Positions 1 through 11,072 of a stretch of DNA of 64,000 nucleotides are shown here, in pieces. How positions within the stretch are numbered: the stretch's first letter is position 1; each line of letters starts with the position of its first letter. The DNA is from Cunninghamella blakesleeana (Eukaryota; Mucoromycota; Mucoromycetes; Mucorales; Cunninghamellaceae), in the NCBI GenBank assembly GCA_017871115.1, contig JAFCIZ010000002.1, positions 248,001 to 312,000 on the forward strand. The letters are read 5' to 3'. The notes beneath the pieces were generated by a model, which worked only from the letters and a program-made list of their open reading frames with translations, was not told where the DNA came from and did not search any database. Position numbers and translations under genes: made by a program.

Positions 1-2
1 GG

Positions 3-1283
3 ATGTCCCAAGCAAATATGTTACGACATCACTGTATTAAATTAGATTTAGTAGCAGAACAGGAACGTGTTTGGATTAAAATCTTTGCAAGGAATACAAA
101 AGCAATTCGTCATGATATGGATGGGTTAGAATGGCATGAAGATGAAAGTGATGATAGTGATAACGATTTTTTTAATGATAGCGAAAGTGATGATGATGTT
201 GATGAAGAAATCGCCAATGATAAAAAGGAAGATAATACTAATAGTAATACAATGCTATCCACTTTTGAACACTTGCCTATTTTTAAAAAGGCCAAAACAT
301 ACTTATCCTGCTCGCAATTATATCAGTACCATTATAAACCTCCTGTTGTCGTGTTTGCATTTATGAAGGTAAAAGAAAACGAAGATCCTTATGTACAAAA
401 AATCATGGATCGATTAAAAGAAATGGGGGTCTGTGTTTATTTACAGCAGCCACAAGATGATAATGACGACAAAACGCATCATTTACATTCATTGAGAAAT
501 CATTACTTACCTTACTTAGAAGAAAGAGGATGGGATCCGGCCACTTTTACAGCAACAACAACCATACCATCTCAATTGTCACAACAACAGCATAAAGACG
601 ACGTGTCTTACTCTTTAACAACAGAAAAACTCAATCTAGATGTTAGTACTATATTAGCTATGATATCAGAATTATCGCATCACGTTTGTCAAGTAGATGA
701 GGTGGACGGGGAGGCATTAAAGTTACAAGCAGCTATGGAATTAAAGCATGCCGTATTAAATGATTTAAATAAAATATTAAGAGGAAAACAATTATGCATT
801 GTACAGTGTGCTTTTGATCGATTAAAAAGTATTATTCAGGTGGTAGCTGGACCTCAAGAAAGAAAACGATTTAATTATTTGTTTCCAAATGAAAAAATAA
901 TAGAAAAAAGTAGTACAGAGGATACTACTACTATAGAAAATGGCGACGATGATGATTTATGGACAATTCTGGAACCACCTCAAATACCTATTACTATCTT
1001 ACCTAATCAACCTTCTTTAAGATTTCAACAGTTATTAGAGTTACCTCCTAAAAGTGCTAAGCATCAACCTGGATCCAAATTAAATAATGGTAGAAAAATT
1101 CGATGTCGATTCACGGATTTTCATGCAAATATCTTTGGCACAGCTGATACGCATCGTATGTCTTCGGTTACTTCTATTCAATGGATGCCTTCGGCTTTAA
1201 TTGAGGCGGGGGTTACTGGGATGTCAATCGTTGTACATGATCCAAGATCTTTAGCCGAGCAAAAAATGCATACTAAAAAATAG
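3..1283 (+). CDS. UPF0415 / DUF1308 (C7orf25-like) protein, 5'-truncated by window edge
   Basis: An open frame runs to a TAG at 1281-1283. The C-terminal part carries the family's most recognisable block (residues about 375-420: IFGTADTHRMSSVTS, then SIVVHDPRSLAEQK), which matches the 'IFGTGDT...F.HQPRALTE' end of the animal C7orf25 family as I know it. Further upstream, PPVVVFAFMKVK and LKEMGV, and LNLDVSTILAMIS, match the conserved 'IIFAF...LKEMGI' and 'NLDITTLI' blocks. Residues 23-35 (VWIKIFARNTKAI) correspond to a point more than 100 residues into the animal protein, so the true N-terminus is probably on an exon left of the window and the ATG at 3 is probably internal. An acidic D/E/N-rich insert sits at residues 42-80. 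Molecular function of the family is not established. Family call fairly sure; start not. Confidence 0.8.
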   Translation: MSQANMLRHHCIKLDLVAEQERVWIKIFARNTKAIRHDMDGLEWHEDESDDSDNDFFNDSESDDDVDEEIANDKKEDNTNSNTMLSTFEHLPIFKKAKTYLSCSQLYQYHYKPPVVVFAFMKVKENEDPYVQKIMDRLKEMGVCVYLQQPQDDNDDKTHHLHSLRNHYLPYLEERGWDPATFTATTTIPSQLSQQQHKDDVSYSLTTEKLNLDVSTILAMISELSHHVCQVDEVDGEALKLQAAMELKHAVLNDLNKILRGKQLCIVQCAFDRLKSIIQVVAGPQERKRFNYLFPNEKIIEKSSTEDTTTIENGDDDDLWTILEPPQIPITILPNQPSLRFQQLLELPPKSAKHQPGSKLNNGRKIRCRFTDFHANIFGTADTHRMSSVTSIQWMPSALIEAGVTGMSIVVHDPRSLAEQKMHTKK

Positions 1284-1634
1284 TTTAAAATTATACTAAA
1301 AGTTTTTATTTTTGAAAAAAAAAAAAAAGAATAAATAAAAAGTAACTTTGTATTTTTATTTTTTATATAAATATTTTTTAAAATGATAAAGAAAAAAATG
1401 ATATAAAGAAAAAGTGCACAAACTATGGATATAAACTTTTATAGAAAAGGAAAAAGGAAGTGAAATAAAAAAGGAAACAAGGACAAGAAAAAAACGGAGT
1501 TTTAAAAATAATCATTTTTTTTTTTTTCGCTCAACTATTTTTTCTCTTTTCTTTCTCTACCTTTTTTTTTTTTTTTTTTTTACTTTGTCTCATAAATTTA
1601 TTAAAACAATTGAAAATATAAAATATATAAAACG
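1284..1634. other. intergenic spacer, T/A-rich
   Basis: No coding frame. It holds the presumed 3' end of the DUF1308 gene and the presumed promoter/5' UTR of the SNARE gene, with long poly-T tracts (around 1517-1528 and 1562-1582) just upstream of the ATG, a pattern repeated before several genes here. Confidence 0.6.
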
Positions 1635-2775
1635 ATGTCACTTATTTATGGATTAGTCGCTCGTGGATCTACTACTTTAGCAGAACATACTAATAGCTCA
1701 GGCAATTTTACAACAGGTAAATTATTATTATTTTTTAAGGCTATTATTTTTTAAAATAAAGACAAAAGAAAAAAAAAAAATCATTCTCTTACACTTTCCC
1801 CCTCTCATTCTCCCTTTTTTTTTATATATTTTATTTATTATTCTTTTATATTAAACTTAAACTATTTATATGTAGTAACCCAAGCTATTTTGGAAAAAAT
1901 TCCACCAAACAATTCAAAGTTAACTTATGTTTATGACAGGTAAATGAATATTGATAATAGTAATGCGAATAATTAAATAAAGAAATATTATGCTTGGCGG
2001 TTTAATAACTTTTTTTTTTTCTTTTTATACTATTGTATATGACTATTGTAGATATCTTTTCCATTATATCTGTGAAGATGGGATAACATATATGTGTATG
2101 GCAGATGATTCCTTTGGAAGAAGAGTACCTTTTGCTTTCTTACAAGATTTAAAAGACAAATTTTTAAAAACCTATGGTAAAGAGCGACCTCTTCAATCAC
2201 CACCTTATGGTTTAAATGAATTCTCAAGGGTGATTGCAAAACAAATGGAATATTTCTCAACTAATCCAAGTTCAGATCGATTAAAACAAGTCCATGGAGA
2301 AATTGAACAAGTAAAAGACGTGATGGTACATAATATTGAACGAGTCCTTGAACGTGGAGAACGTATTGAGTTGTTAGTCGATAAAACGGATAATTTAAAT
2401 CAACAAGCTTTTGCTTTTAAAAAGAGAAGTACTCAATTGAAAAGAGCTATGTGGTGGAAAAATACTAAATTGATATGTATGATTGCTTTGGCTTGTTTCG
2501 TAAGTTGAAACAATAATAATACGTGTTGTTTGATTATGAATGTATATCGATTTATTTATTTAACTATCTATTTGTTTTATATATATATATATATATATAG
2601 CTTATAACTTATTTTATTGCTGCCTCTTTTTGTGGATTCCCAAGTAAGTCTTTTATAAATGATTAATAAATGATACATGTATATAAAAAGATATGAGTAA
2701 AAAACTAATCATTGCTACTTGTAATTTTATTTATTTATCATTATAGCATTCGCCAACTGTCGCGCAACGCCATGA
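1635..2775 (+). CDS. VAMP7-type longin R-SNARE
   Basis: Five exons: 1635-1716, 1876-1939, 2052-2499, 2601-2643, 2747-2775 (221 aa). Phases agree at every join. Vesicle-anchored R-SNARE that pairs with Q-SNAREs for fusion with late endosome, vacuole or plasma membrane. The N-terminal longin fold is visible (MSLIYGLVARGSTTLAEHT, then YLFHYICEDGITYMCMADD, FAFLQDLKDKFLKTYG). It is followed by the SNARE helix (about residues 125-185: QVHGEIEQVKDVMVHNIERV...RGERIELLVDKTDNL) with the zero-layer Arg expected in NIERVLERGE, the juxtamembrane KRAMWWKN, and a C-terminal membrane anchor (ICMIALACFLITYFIAASFCGF). Length and order match VAMP7. The final 9-codon exon (TFANCRATP) is the least certain part. 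Confidence 0.92.
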
Positions 2776-4680
2776 TTCAATCATTTGAATACAAAGCTCC
2801 TTATTAGTTTTAATTTTTACTTTTTTTAAACCATGATTTATTATATTATTATTATTATTATTATTATTTACCCCATCCTATATATAATTAAAAGAACATA
2901 AATGTCATGGATATACTCTTCGTTTTTTTATGGTATGAAGGAAAAAATAGAGAATAAAATATAAAAGGAAAACAAAACAAAACGAAATATTAAGTGTAGG
3001 GATATATTAAAAAAAGCGGTTTACTTTTATTTATAAACAGATAATAAAACTATAACTAGTAATTATATAATATATACATAATCAGCCTATTACAAAATGA
3101 TATCACTATTTTTTTAAAAAAATAAGGTAAAAAAAAAAAGATCCTTTAGTAAAAATTTTTTTTTAAAAAATAACCTTTTCTTTATTATTGTATTTGTTGT
3201 TTTTATCAGGAATGGCTTTGTTGCGTATATTAGCCATCCAGAGTTTATGCTATCCATCATGTCTTTTCGGACTGGTGCCAGCTACATTCATCATTTACAA
3301 CAAACAGTATACATATAATTATATCACTATTTACCTTATAGTAATTACATATCAACACGTAGAATAAAATAAAAAAATAAAAGAGAAAGAAAAAAAAAAT
3401 AAAAAAACACTGAAAATCGTCTTGTTAAATAGTTCCTCCTCTTTTTTTTTAAAAAAAAAGAAAAATTTTTTTTGACTGGTTTTATTCACCAATCATATTA
3501 TAATATTTAAACGTAGTAATATTATAATATATATATATATATATAAATGATTTTTTTGCAAAAAAGAAAACTTTATAATTCTCATTAATCAATCATCTTT
3601 TTTTTATTTTTATTTTTTATAGATAGTTTAGAATTTAAGAATTTAAAAAGATCTGACTATTTAAAGATGTTATATAGAAGAAATTTTGTTGTAATATTGA
3701 ACAAGGTAAATATGTCTTTTGAAAAATATTATAAAAAAACTTTTTTTGAACAATGTCGGCCGTTAAAAAAAAGAAAAAAAATATACTAATCTATCAAAAA
3801 AAAAAAAAAGAAAAAACGTGTAAAAAAACTTTTATCAAATTGATATTTTATATATCATATTTTTAGATATAGATGAATTTTATGATGGTAAAGATGATGA
3901 TATAATATATTTTGATTGCAAAAAGAAAGAATCCATATGGTTAAAGTTTTAAAAAAGGTAAATGAAAAGATCTACTAAAAGTATATCAAGTTTTTTAAGT
4001 TTGATATGAACACAAAAGAAAAAATATGACCTGCCATATTTTACCTATGGAATTTTATTATACTTTATTTTTCAATATGTGTATATATGTATATATAATA
4101 AACTTATAATATAGTTATTTATTATATTTTACTTGTTTTATTTATATTTTTAATAGAATCCTTTTTTTTAAAAAAAAAAACCGCAAAAGAAGAAGGGATA
4201 GATGAGTTGAGGCGTAAAAAAAGAAGAATGATCAACCTTCGGAATTAAAAATAATACAACATCAGGTGGTTTTTTTATTATTTCAACAAAAAGTCATTGG
4301 ATTCATTATTTTATTTTTAAGCAGGTTATAAAGAAGTGATTTCTATGTAAGTATTATTAAAAAAATAAATAAATAAATAAAAATAAAATAATTCCGATGA
4401 TATTTATTATTATTGTTCCTGGATCATTTATTATTATTTCTCTTTCTTTTTCTTACTTTTTATCATTTTCATTATTTATCCTTTTTTGTTATAGGATTTA
4501 TTTCAAACGATTGTTGACCTCAAACTGTTACACAAACAATACTGCAAGCACAATAGATAATTTCATCTTTTTTCTCATTGTAAAAGGAACAAAAAAAAAG
4601 TGCATTTTTTCAACTCTTATCTTTTTATTAAACTTTTTTTTTTTTTTTTTTTCATTCAATTTATAAACAACCCTTACAGG
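2776..4680. other. gene-poor spacer between SNARE and F-box genes
   Basis: About 1.9 kb, strongly AT-rich, with TA repeats (3528-3545), a T9A9 tract (3442-3459) and a poly-T run just before the next start codon (4630-4650). It contains short coding-like islands described separately; no intact gene could be built. Confidence 0.5.
3209..4254 (+). pseudogene. decayed or unassigned multi-fragment coding relic
   Basis: Three islands look coding by composition and by flanking splice-like sites. The first, about 3211-3305, reads NGFVAYISHPEFMLSIMSF and ends before a gtatac donor. The second, about 3625-3706, reads SLEFKNLKRSDYLKMLYRRN and ends before gtaaat. The third, about 3868-3950, reads IDEFYDGKDDDIIYFDCKKK and ends TAA, close to another gtaaat. 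The phases do not join: the second and third islands each need one leftover base that the preceding island does not supply. The simplest reading is a decayed gene or mobile-element fragment. No family recognised. The opposite strand is closed across the first island. Confidence 0.3.
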
Positions 4681-6277
4681 ATGACCATAGCAGACCAAAT
4701 ATTATATTTTATTCAATCATCCACCAAAAAATTCCATTCTAATAGAAATCATGTAACAAAAAGTGAAACCATCCATACTACTACTACTACTACTAATAGT
4801 ACAGCTACCACTGATCTAGCCAATAATAATAATAATAATAATGAACATATACCCACAACTATAACAATTATATTAGATAATAATGGATTACCAACCACAA
4901 AATGTATTCACCCCATTCATTCACCTATAAAGCAGCATAAAAAGGAACGTTTTAAAAACCAACCAACAGCAAAAAAAAAATTATATTCTAATTTACAAAA
5001 GCCATTTAAATCTATAAAGTATTCTTCAAGAATTATTCCTACTAGTAATAGTAAGTAATAAAAAAAAATTAAGATTTTTTTTTTAAAATAAATAAATAAA
5101 CGAATGTCACGTGGACTAACTAGCATCATACTCCTCTTTTTTTTTTTTTAATTTACGTAGATCGTCTTTTTCAACTACCATCGGAATTATTTATTCATAT
5201 TATCACTTATTTAAATATCAATGATATACTTACGCTATCTTCTACTTCAAGCTACTGCCATCAGATCTGCGGTAAAAAAAACAACTATTTATGGCATCAA
5301 CTCTTATCACAACATCATGAACAAAAACAATTGCAACACAAAATATACCAATCCCGACAATATTATCAAATATACAAAGATTATACCATATTAAAAAGAC
5401 GATGGCAAGATGGTAGAGCAAAGAGTGATTATTTAACTGGGCATGAAGATAGCGTCTATTGTTTGATCTGGATCAATGAACATCAAGTGATTAGTGGTAG
5501 TAGGGACAAATCGATTAAATTGTGGGACATCCAACAAAAGAAATGTCTAGCCACCAAACATCAGCACCAAGGCAGTGTATTATGTTTAACAATTTCCAAA
5601 GATAAAACGTTCTTCATATCAGGCTCATCGGATGCCACGCTGATTTATTGGTCGTTGCCTGATATGGAGCCCGTCAAGGTTATGGAAGGGCATTTAAATG
5701 GTGTTTTGGATTGTAGTATAGTCAACCAGCGATATATTGTTAGTTCGTCAAGAGATACCACATTACGAGTCTGGCATGTCAAAGATAAAGAAAATCAAAT
5801 TGGGACACCCTATCATCGATTGGTGGGCCACCAAGGGCCTGTGAATGCATTGGATACCATTCCCGATACAAATTATGTGATTTCAGCTTCTGGGGACGCC
5901 ACTTTAAAACTGTGGGATTGTAGTACTGGACAATGTTTGAAAACGTTTGTAGGGCATCAACGTGGATTAGCTTGCGTGAAATATGATGTGTTTTCCAACG
6001 TCATTATTAGTGGAGGGCAAGATGGCAAAATCAAATTATGGGACATTAAATCAACAGATTGTTTACAAACCATGACTGGCCACACGGATCTTATTCGAAC
6101 ATTGGATACTTTTCAAGGAAAAATCATTAGTGGTAGTTATGATCGTACATTAAAAGTATGGAATGGGCTTTCAGGACAATGTCTTTTAAGCATCCATAGT
6201 GGCCATACAAGCTGGATCTTTAATGTTTTAATTAACGACACAAAAATCATAAGGTAAACATAAACACACATACACAT

Positions 6278-6330
<53 letters not shown>

Positions 6331-6485
6331 CATGTGTATATATATATTAAGGGAAAAGAGAATAAATAGGGATAGAGTAACGTTTTTATTGATTATCATT
6401 ATCATTATTATTATCATTTATTAGTGCCGGCCAAGATAAAAAAATGATGATTTTAAATTTTGGACATGATTTATTACATTTATAA
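4681..6485 (+). CDS. F-box / WD40-repeat protein (SCF ubiquitin-ligase substrate receptor type)
   Basis: Three exons: 4681-5050, 5161-6253, 6425-6485 (507 aa). Residues 1-123 are Asn/Thr-rich and basic. The F-box follows at about residues 124-170 (NRLFQLPSELFIHIITYLNI...LTLSSTSSYCHQIC...LWHQL), the standard LP.EL...I..YL pattern that binds Skp1. From about residue 215 there are seven WD40 blades with GH...SGS.D..IKLWD signatures (GHEDSVYCL, ISGSRDKSIKLWD, SSRDTTLRVWH, SASGDATLKLWD, ISGGQDGKIKLWD, SGSYDRTLKVWN, then SAGQDKKMMILNF). This is the Cdc4/Met30/Fbw7 layout, in which WD40 blades recognise phosphorylated substrates. The last exon of 20 codons completes blade seven. Specific orthology to Cdc4 or Met30 is not claimed. 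Confidence 0.9.
6257..6348. repeat. compound CA/TA microsatellite in intron 2 of the F-box gene
   Basis: Alternating purine-pyrimidine run: (CA)n passes into (TA)n with one tatacata and one catgtgtata interruption. It lies directly after the donor of intron 6254-6424. Confidence 0.85.
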
Positions 6486-7038
6486 AAAAAGATTAATACC
6501 TAATATTATTACTTAATTAATAACCCAATTATACATACTTTTAATTAATAGAGGATTACTATTATTACTACTAAATAATTATTATATTCATATTACTTTT
6601 ATCACCATTACATAAATATACATATAGCTATAATCAATGATCATCGACAATAGAATAATAACAAATAAATAAATACGTATATAAATAATAATAATAATAA
6701 TCAATATAAAAAGGTAATAGTGTTTATGAAAATGGGCTAAGTCGAAAGGTCATGCGCCAAATATTCTTTAGCCAATGAAATCAATTTCTTTTTTTAGTCT
6801 ATTATTTTTCCTCCTTGCTGATTTTATTTTTTCCTTTTTTCCAACCTTTTTTTTTTTTTTCCTTCTCTCTCTTTTTACTCTTTACTTTTTTTTTTTTTAT
6901 TTTATACAACATTTCTCTTCTTCTTTTATTGTAAATACTTTTTTTTTTTTTTTCTTTTTTATTAGTGCTTGTAAACAATCTCTTTTATTATTCTGTGAAT
7001 ATATAATCATATTTTTTTAACAAAAAAATAATAATAAC
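6486..7038. other. intergenic, T-rich promoter-like spacer
   Basis: No supported gene. 6775-7020 is open on the + strand only because it is nearly all T/C (Phe/Leu/Ser codons). It looks like the pyrimidine-rich leader upstream of the next gene. Confidence 0.5.
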
Positions 7039-8225
7039 ATGAAAGTGAATTCGTTATTATTATCCACCTTATTATTATCATTGCGTAAGTCGCCGAATAT
7101 AGTTTTTATATATTAATAATAAAAAAGCAAGAATAGTAGTGGCTATTATTTATAGCTTTTATTTTCTCATGAACTCACTTTTTTTTTTTTTCCTTTTTTT
7201 TTTTTTCCTTCTTCCACCCATTCTTAATATGCTTTAAAATAGTACTTAATGTATACGCAGCACCTTTACAAGATGTATCAGTCACTTCAGTTGATTTATC
7301 AGAAGAAAGTATCAATACAAATGGAAAAGGTAGTAATGGTGATGAACATTTATTTGTAACCGTAACTCGAGTAGATGATCTTATTGATGATGATGGTACC
7401 ATATTAGCAGAAAGAGTGATGGCCGTTCGAGTAACCTTTGACGTAGTAGAAAACCAAGTTCGTTGTAACGGTGTCCCCGTTGAAATCGGGGTTTCGAATA
7501 TTCAAGTTCAAGTGCAAATGGCCACAGATCCTACAAAATTAACCATGTCTTCCCCCGAAGAAGTAGCCTTATTGGAAGATAGCTTTGACGTTGGATTAGC
7601 CACTGTACAAGTTACTGCTACGTTGATGGATGAAATGGTTACTCCCGATGGTATTACTTTCCGTCGCATTGCTGTTCAAGAAAAGATTACTGAAATCAAT
7701 AATCAAAAAGTAGTTCAAACCGACGCTGGCCAACAAGTCTTGGATATTTTTGAAAACGGCCATTTAAATAAGTATACTGTAGATCCTTTAACTGGATTCT
7801 TATTACCTGATGAACAGCAATTACATGACGAAGCTACTTTATTACAAGAAGCCATGGAAAATGAAAATGATGATTACATGAATGTTTCTCCTCCCCCATT
7901 CTTATCTCCCAACACTAAAGATTCTCGCCAAGGTTGCGGCGCTTTATTAGATCCTCTTGTGCAATGGTGGAACCAACAATCCACTGTAGTAAGAGGTACT
8001 ATTACTGGTGCTATCTCTGCTTTACTTTTCGGTCTTGCTTTATTCATTCGTCATTTGATTTTATCTGCTAATCGTGCTTACGAAGCTTTACCTATTGCTT
8101 CTTATGAAGATGAAGATGATGATGATAATAACCTTACTAAACTTAATGATGAAACCATCTATCAACAATCCCCTCCTGCTTATCAACATGAAGAAAAACA
8201 ACCATTCTTAAAAGAATCGGCTTAA
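7039..8225 (+). CDS. predicted signal-peptide type I membrane protein, unknown family
   Basis: Two exons: 7039-7084 and 7243-8225 (342 aa). The join restores a clean signal peptide (MKVNSLLLSTLLLSLLLNVYA, likely cut before APLQD); the longest open frame alone would miss it. The ectodomain (about residues 22-255) is acidic and rich in Val/Gln, with VRVTFDVVENQVRCNGVPVE and repeated Val-rich stretches that look like beta sheet. A juxtamembrane Cys (GCGALLDPLVQWW) precedes one transmembrane helix at about 268-290 (GTITGAISALLFGLALFIRH). The tail is acidic (SYEDEDDDDNN) with PPAY, a PPxY motif that Nedd4/Rsp5-type ligases bind. I do not recognise the family. Surface or vacuolar sorting via PPxY is inference only. 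Confidence 0.8.
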
Positions 8226-8552
8226 AAAAAATTTTTTTTTTATTTTGATTAGTTGAAATTAAGAATAAATAAATAAATAAATAAATAAAAATCATATTTT
8301 TAGGATATATCAATTATTTATTTTTTTGTTTTTTATTGATTTATTTTAGTTTATCTTTTAGTGAATACAAATATATTGATTAAAAAAAAAAAAAAAGGAA
8401 AGAAAACATAGGGGAATAAATAAATAATAAAAAACAAAACTAAAGGTTCATTTATGTACAATATAAGAAATAAAACGAAAGGTTTTTGGAAAAAGAGAGG
8501 GAGATATTATTTACAATAAACACATAATTATATATATAGTTTTTTTTTTTTT
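8226..8552. other. convergent intergenic spacer
   Basis: About 330 bases between two converging genes. AT-rich with an (AAAT)n run and A14 at 8383-8396; nothing else seen. Confidence 0.6.
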
Positions 8553-8951
8553 TTAAATACTCTCGGTCTTGGATGATGATCTTCGTTTCATACCTTGATA
8601 AAAGGTACCGATGCGGTTTCTAAGTTTCATATAAGAGTTTAGTTTGATTTTCTCTTCATCATCGCTATGGTGATGATGATAATACATTTCGGTTTCCGAT
8701 CTTGATTTTCTCTTAAGTGTATTAAATCTACCCAAAGCAGACGAGGATAATGATTTTTTGATAGGTTCTAAAGTATATCGCTCATCATCTTGTTCATGTT
8801 GTTGCTGATGATGAGGATGATGAGGGTGACCAATACTATGATTAGTACTACTTGTAGTTAGGGATAATCCCGATGATACAGATAAATTACTTGTACTTGT
8901 AGATGATAAGGTGTATTGACTTGAATTAAAATGTTCTTGAAATCTTGACAT
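8553..8951 (-). CDS. small Ser/His-rich hypothetical protein
   Basis: A single-exon frame of 132 aa with no membrane segment and no recognised domain. Residues 8-42 are Ser/Thr-rich, residues 40-55 His/Gln-rich (PHHPHHQQQHEQDD), and a His run appears near residue 91. The C-terminal half is basic with several RxxS-type sites (NTLKRKSRSETE, GMKRRSSSKTESI) that a basophilic kinase such as PKA could phosphorylate. Codon content and G+C are higher than in the flanking AT-rich spacer, which supports it as real. It may be a regulatory, disordered protein; no function assigned. Confidence 0.6.
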   Translation of the reverse strand: MSRFQEHFNSSQYTLSSTSTSNLSVSSGLSLTTSSTNHSIGHPHHPHHQQQHEQDDERYTLEPIKKSLSSSALGRFNTLKRKSRSETEMYYHHHHSDDEEKIKLNSYMKLRNRIGTFYQGMKRRSSSKTESI

Positions 8952-10701
8952 ATTTATAAAAGGTCTTTTTATTTGCTTCTTAAAAAAAATGGCTTTTTTT
9001 ATTATTAATTTTTAATTATAAATATTTTTTTAAAAGAGAAATAAAAAATATAAAAACAAAATTATATATTTATAATAAATATACTTCATTTTTTAAGGGC
9101 GATTTGAAAATAAGATTGATTGGATTGTTTAAAGCTGGGTTTCTCATAAAAAAAAAGAATGAAAATGATTGATTAGGATTCTCTCACTGTTTTTTTTCCT
9201 TCTTTTCTTAGTTATGTTTCTTAAACAATATATTATCCGGTCTTAAGAAAATTAGCTTTTTGTTTGTTTTTTATACATTATGATATAATAGTCCTAACCT
9301 TTATCAACTGCGATTAAAAAAAAAAAAAAAAAAGCATATCAATATAAAATGTATAAAATAGTAAAAAAAAAAATGATATAATAATGAAGATAATGGTATC
9401 TGCTATACAAAAAAAAAAAAAAAAAAATTAAAAAAAGTTTTTTTTTTTTTTTTTGAGACATTTCAACCACAAAACCTAGTATTTTGAAAAGGTACACACA
9501 CACACAGAGTACTTTTTTTTTATAAGTTTCAGATTTATTTTTTATTTTTATTTTAAGCAAGGATTATTTGTTATTTGCAACGAATTATTTGTTGTTTGGG
9601 TCGAAATATTCGAATTGGGCATGATTTTCTTTTATCCCAAAAAGAAGAAGTAATTAAAAAAAAAGGGGGGGGGTAGATCGCATGCTTTTTGAGTGAAGAA
9701 AAAAAGGTGACCAAAGAACCAGTCTAAAAATGGAAAAAAAAAACTTGTTCTTTTGTTCTATTTTTTTAAAAAAAATACCTGATCGACCTTATTATTTAAT
9801 TTTATTACATAAATCTTTTATTTATTTATTATTAATGAATTCATTAATAAAATAAAGTAAGAAAGTTGCAAATAGTTTAATCATGGCTTTATTGGGAAAA
9901 TATATATATAAAAGAATCATTCTTATTTTGCATAATAAAAAAAAAAGACGTTATGGGAATAAGCATGACAAAATAAATAAAAAGTCTTATTGGTAAGGAT
10001 TCTTCTTGAATAAATACAACTATTTGTTAAAAGACCACTTTTTGTATATTTTTTCTTTTTTTTCTTAAAGAAAAAATTGAATCCGATAATTCGGCTCCAT
10101 CCATACAACCCCATTTATTTAAAGTACTTTCTTTTTTTCTTTTTTCAAGTAGTAGCCATAATTATGATAATTATAATAAATATAATAAATATAATAATCA
10201 TATGATATCATTATCAGTATATATATTTATTTTCGATTATATAATAAAAATAAATAAATAAATATGATAGACGTCTATTATAATATATGCACATACCCAT
10301 GGCCAAATACCCATCTTTTTGCACCAATTTGCATAAATGATATTTTCATAATAAAAAAAAGAAATTCAGAGTATTTTTTATTATTTATATAATTTTTATT
10401 ATTATATAATTCTCTTTATTTTATAAAAAATGACAGGTAATGTTAATAGTAATATTCATAGCTATATTGATAATGGAATAAGTGATGTTCCTGATATAAT
10501 TCCCTATTTTCGTTTCTTTATATATATATATATATATATATATATTTCTGTGGTTATTGTTGACAGGGGAACGCCTTTTTTTTATTTTGATTATCTCTAT
10601 TTTTTTCAAGGCTTGCCTAAGAATTTAAACTCTTGACAGGCTTTTGTGGATATTAAATGTATATAACCCAAGTTGGTTATTTGTCATCCGATTTATCTAG
10701 G

Positions 10702-10727
10702 TTGATTGATTGATTGATTGATTGATT
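10702..10727. repeat. (GATT)n tetranucleotide microsatellite
   Basis: About six tandem copies of the unit GATT in gene-free DNA. Confidence 0.85.
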
Positions 10728-10989
10728 TTTACTCTTTATTTCTAGTTATAATTCTGACATTACCTATATTTATATCCAATAACAATCTGTGAATTCGGTC
10801 AACATGGCATTGGTTTGAATAGAGAAGATGCGTTACCTAAAAATCATTAATTGAATAAATGATATTACCTGGATAAGGTTTATTATTCGCCATTATACCG
10901 TTGTAATTCGTTTATGTTCTGCTATTGAATATAATGATTACAAAAAGGGTATCCGTTTTCTCTTCATTTATCAATTTGCTTCAATGTTT

Positions 10990-11072
10990 TTCATTATAGA
11001 CCGTCTGACTGTTAACACCATTAAATTTGTCAATAATTTTTATAGCTCCATCAAAAGCAAAGTGTGCGGTAG
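10990..11072 (-). pseudogene. short coding-like relic
   Basis: The - strand reads AHFAFDGAIKIIDKFNGVNS with higher G+C than its surroundings, ending soon after at an in-frame stop. Another piece, about 100-200 bases further along the same strand, also reads as protein-like. FDG followed by a short spacing and a KF is faintly reminiscent of retroelement Gag N-termini, but the match is too weak to name. Confidence 0.2.

Noticed and set aside
4397..4666. Hydrophobic 89-codon frame upstream of the F-box gene
   Set aside because: Poly-T and TTA/ATT-driven; overlaps the likely leader of the real gene.
6775..7020. Open frame of 81 codons before the type I membrane protein gene
   Set aside because: Nearly all Phe/Leu/Ser from T/C-rich DNA; compositional, no start context or homology.
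10421..10636. Two overlapping short frames on opposite strands
   Set aside because: Both depend on a central TA repeat, with no domain, splice partner or homology.
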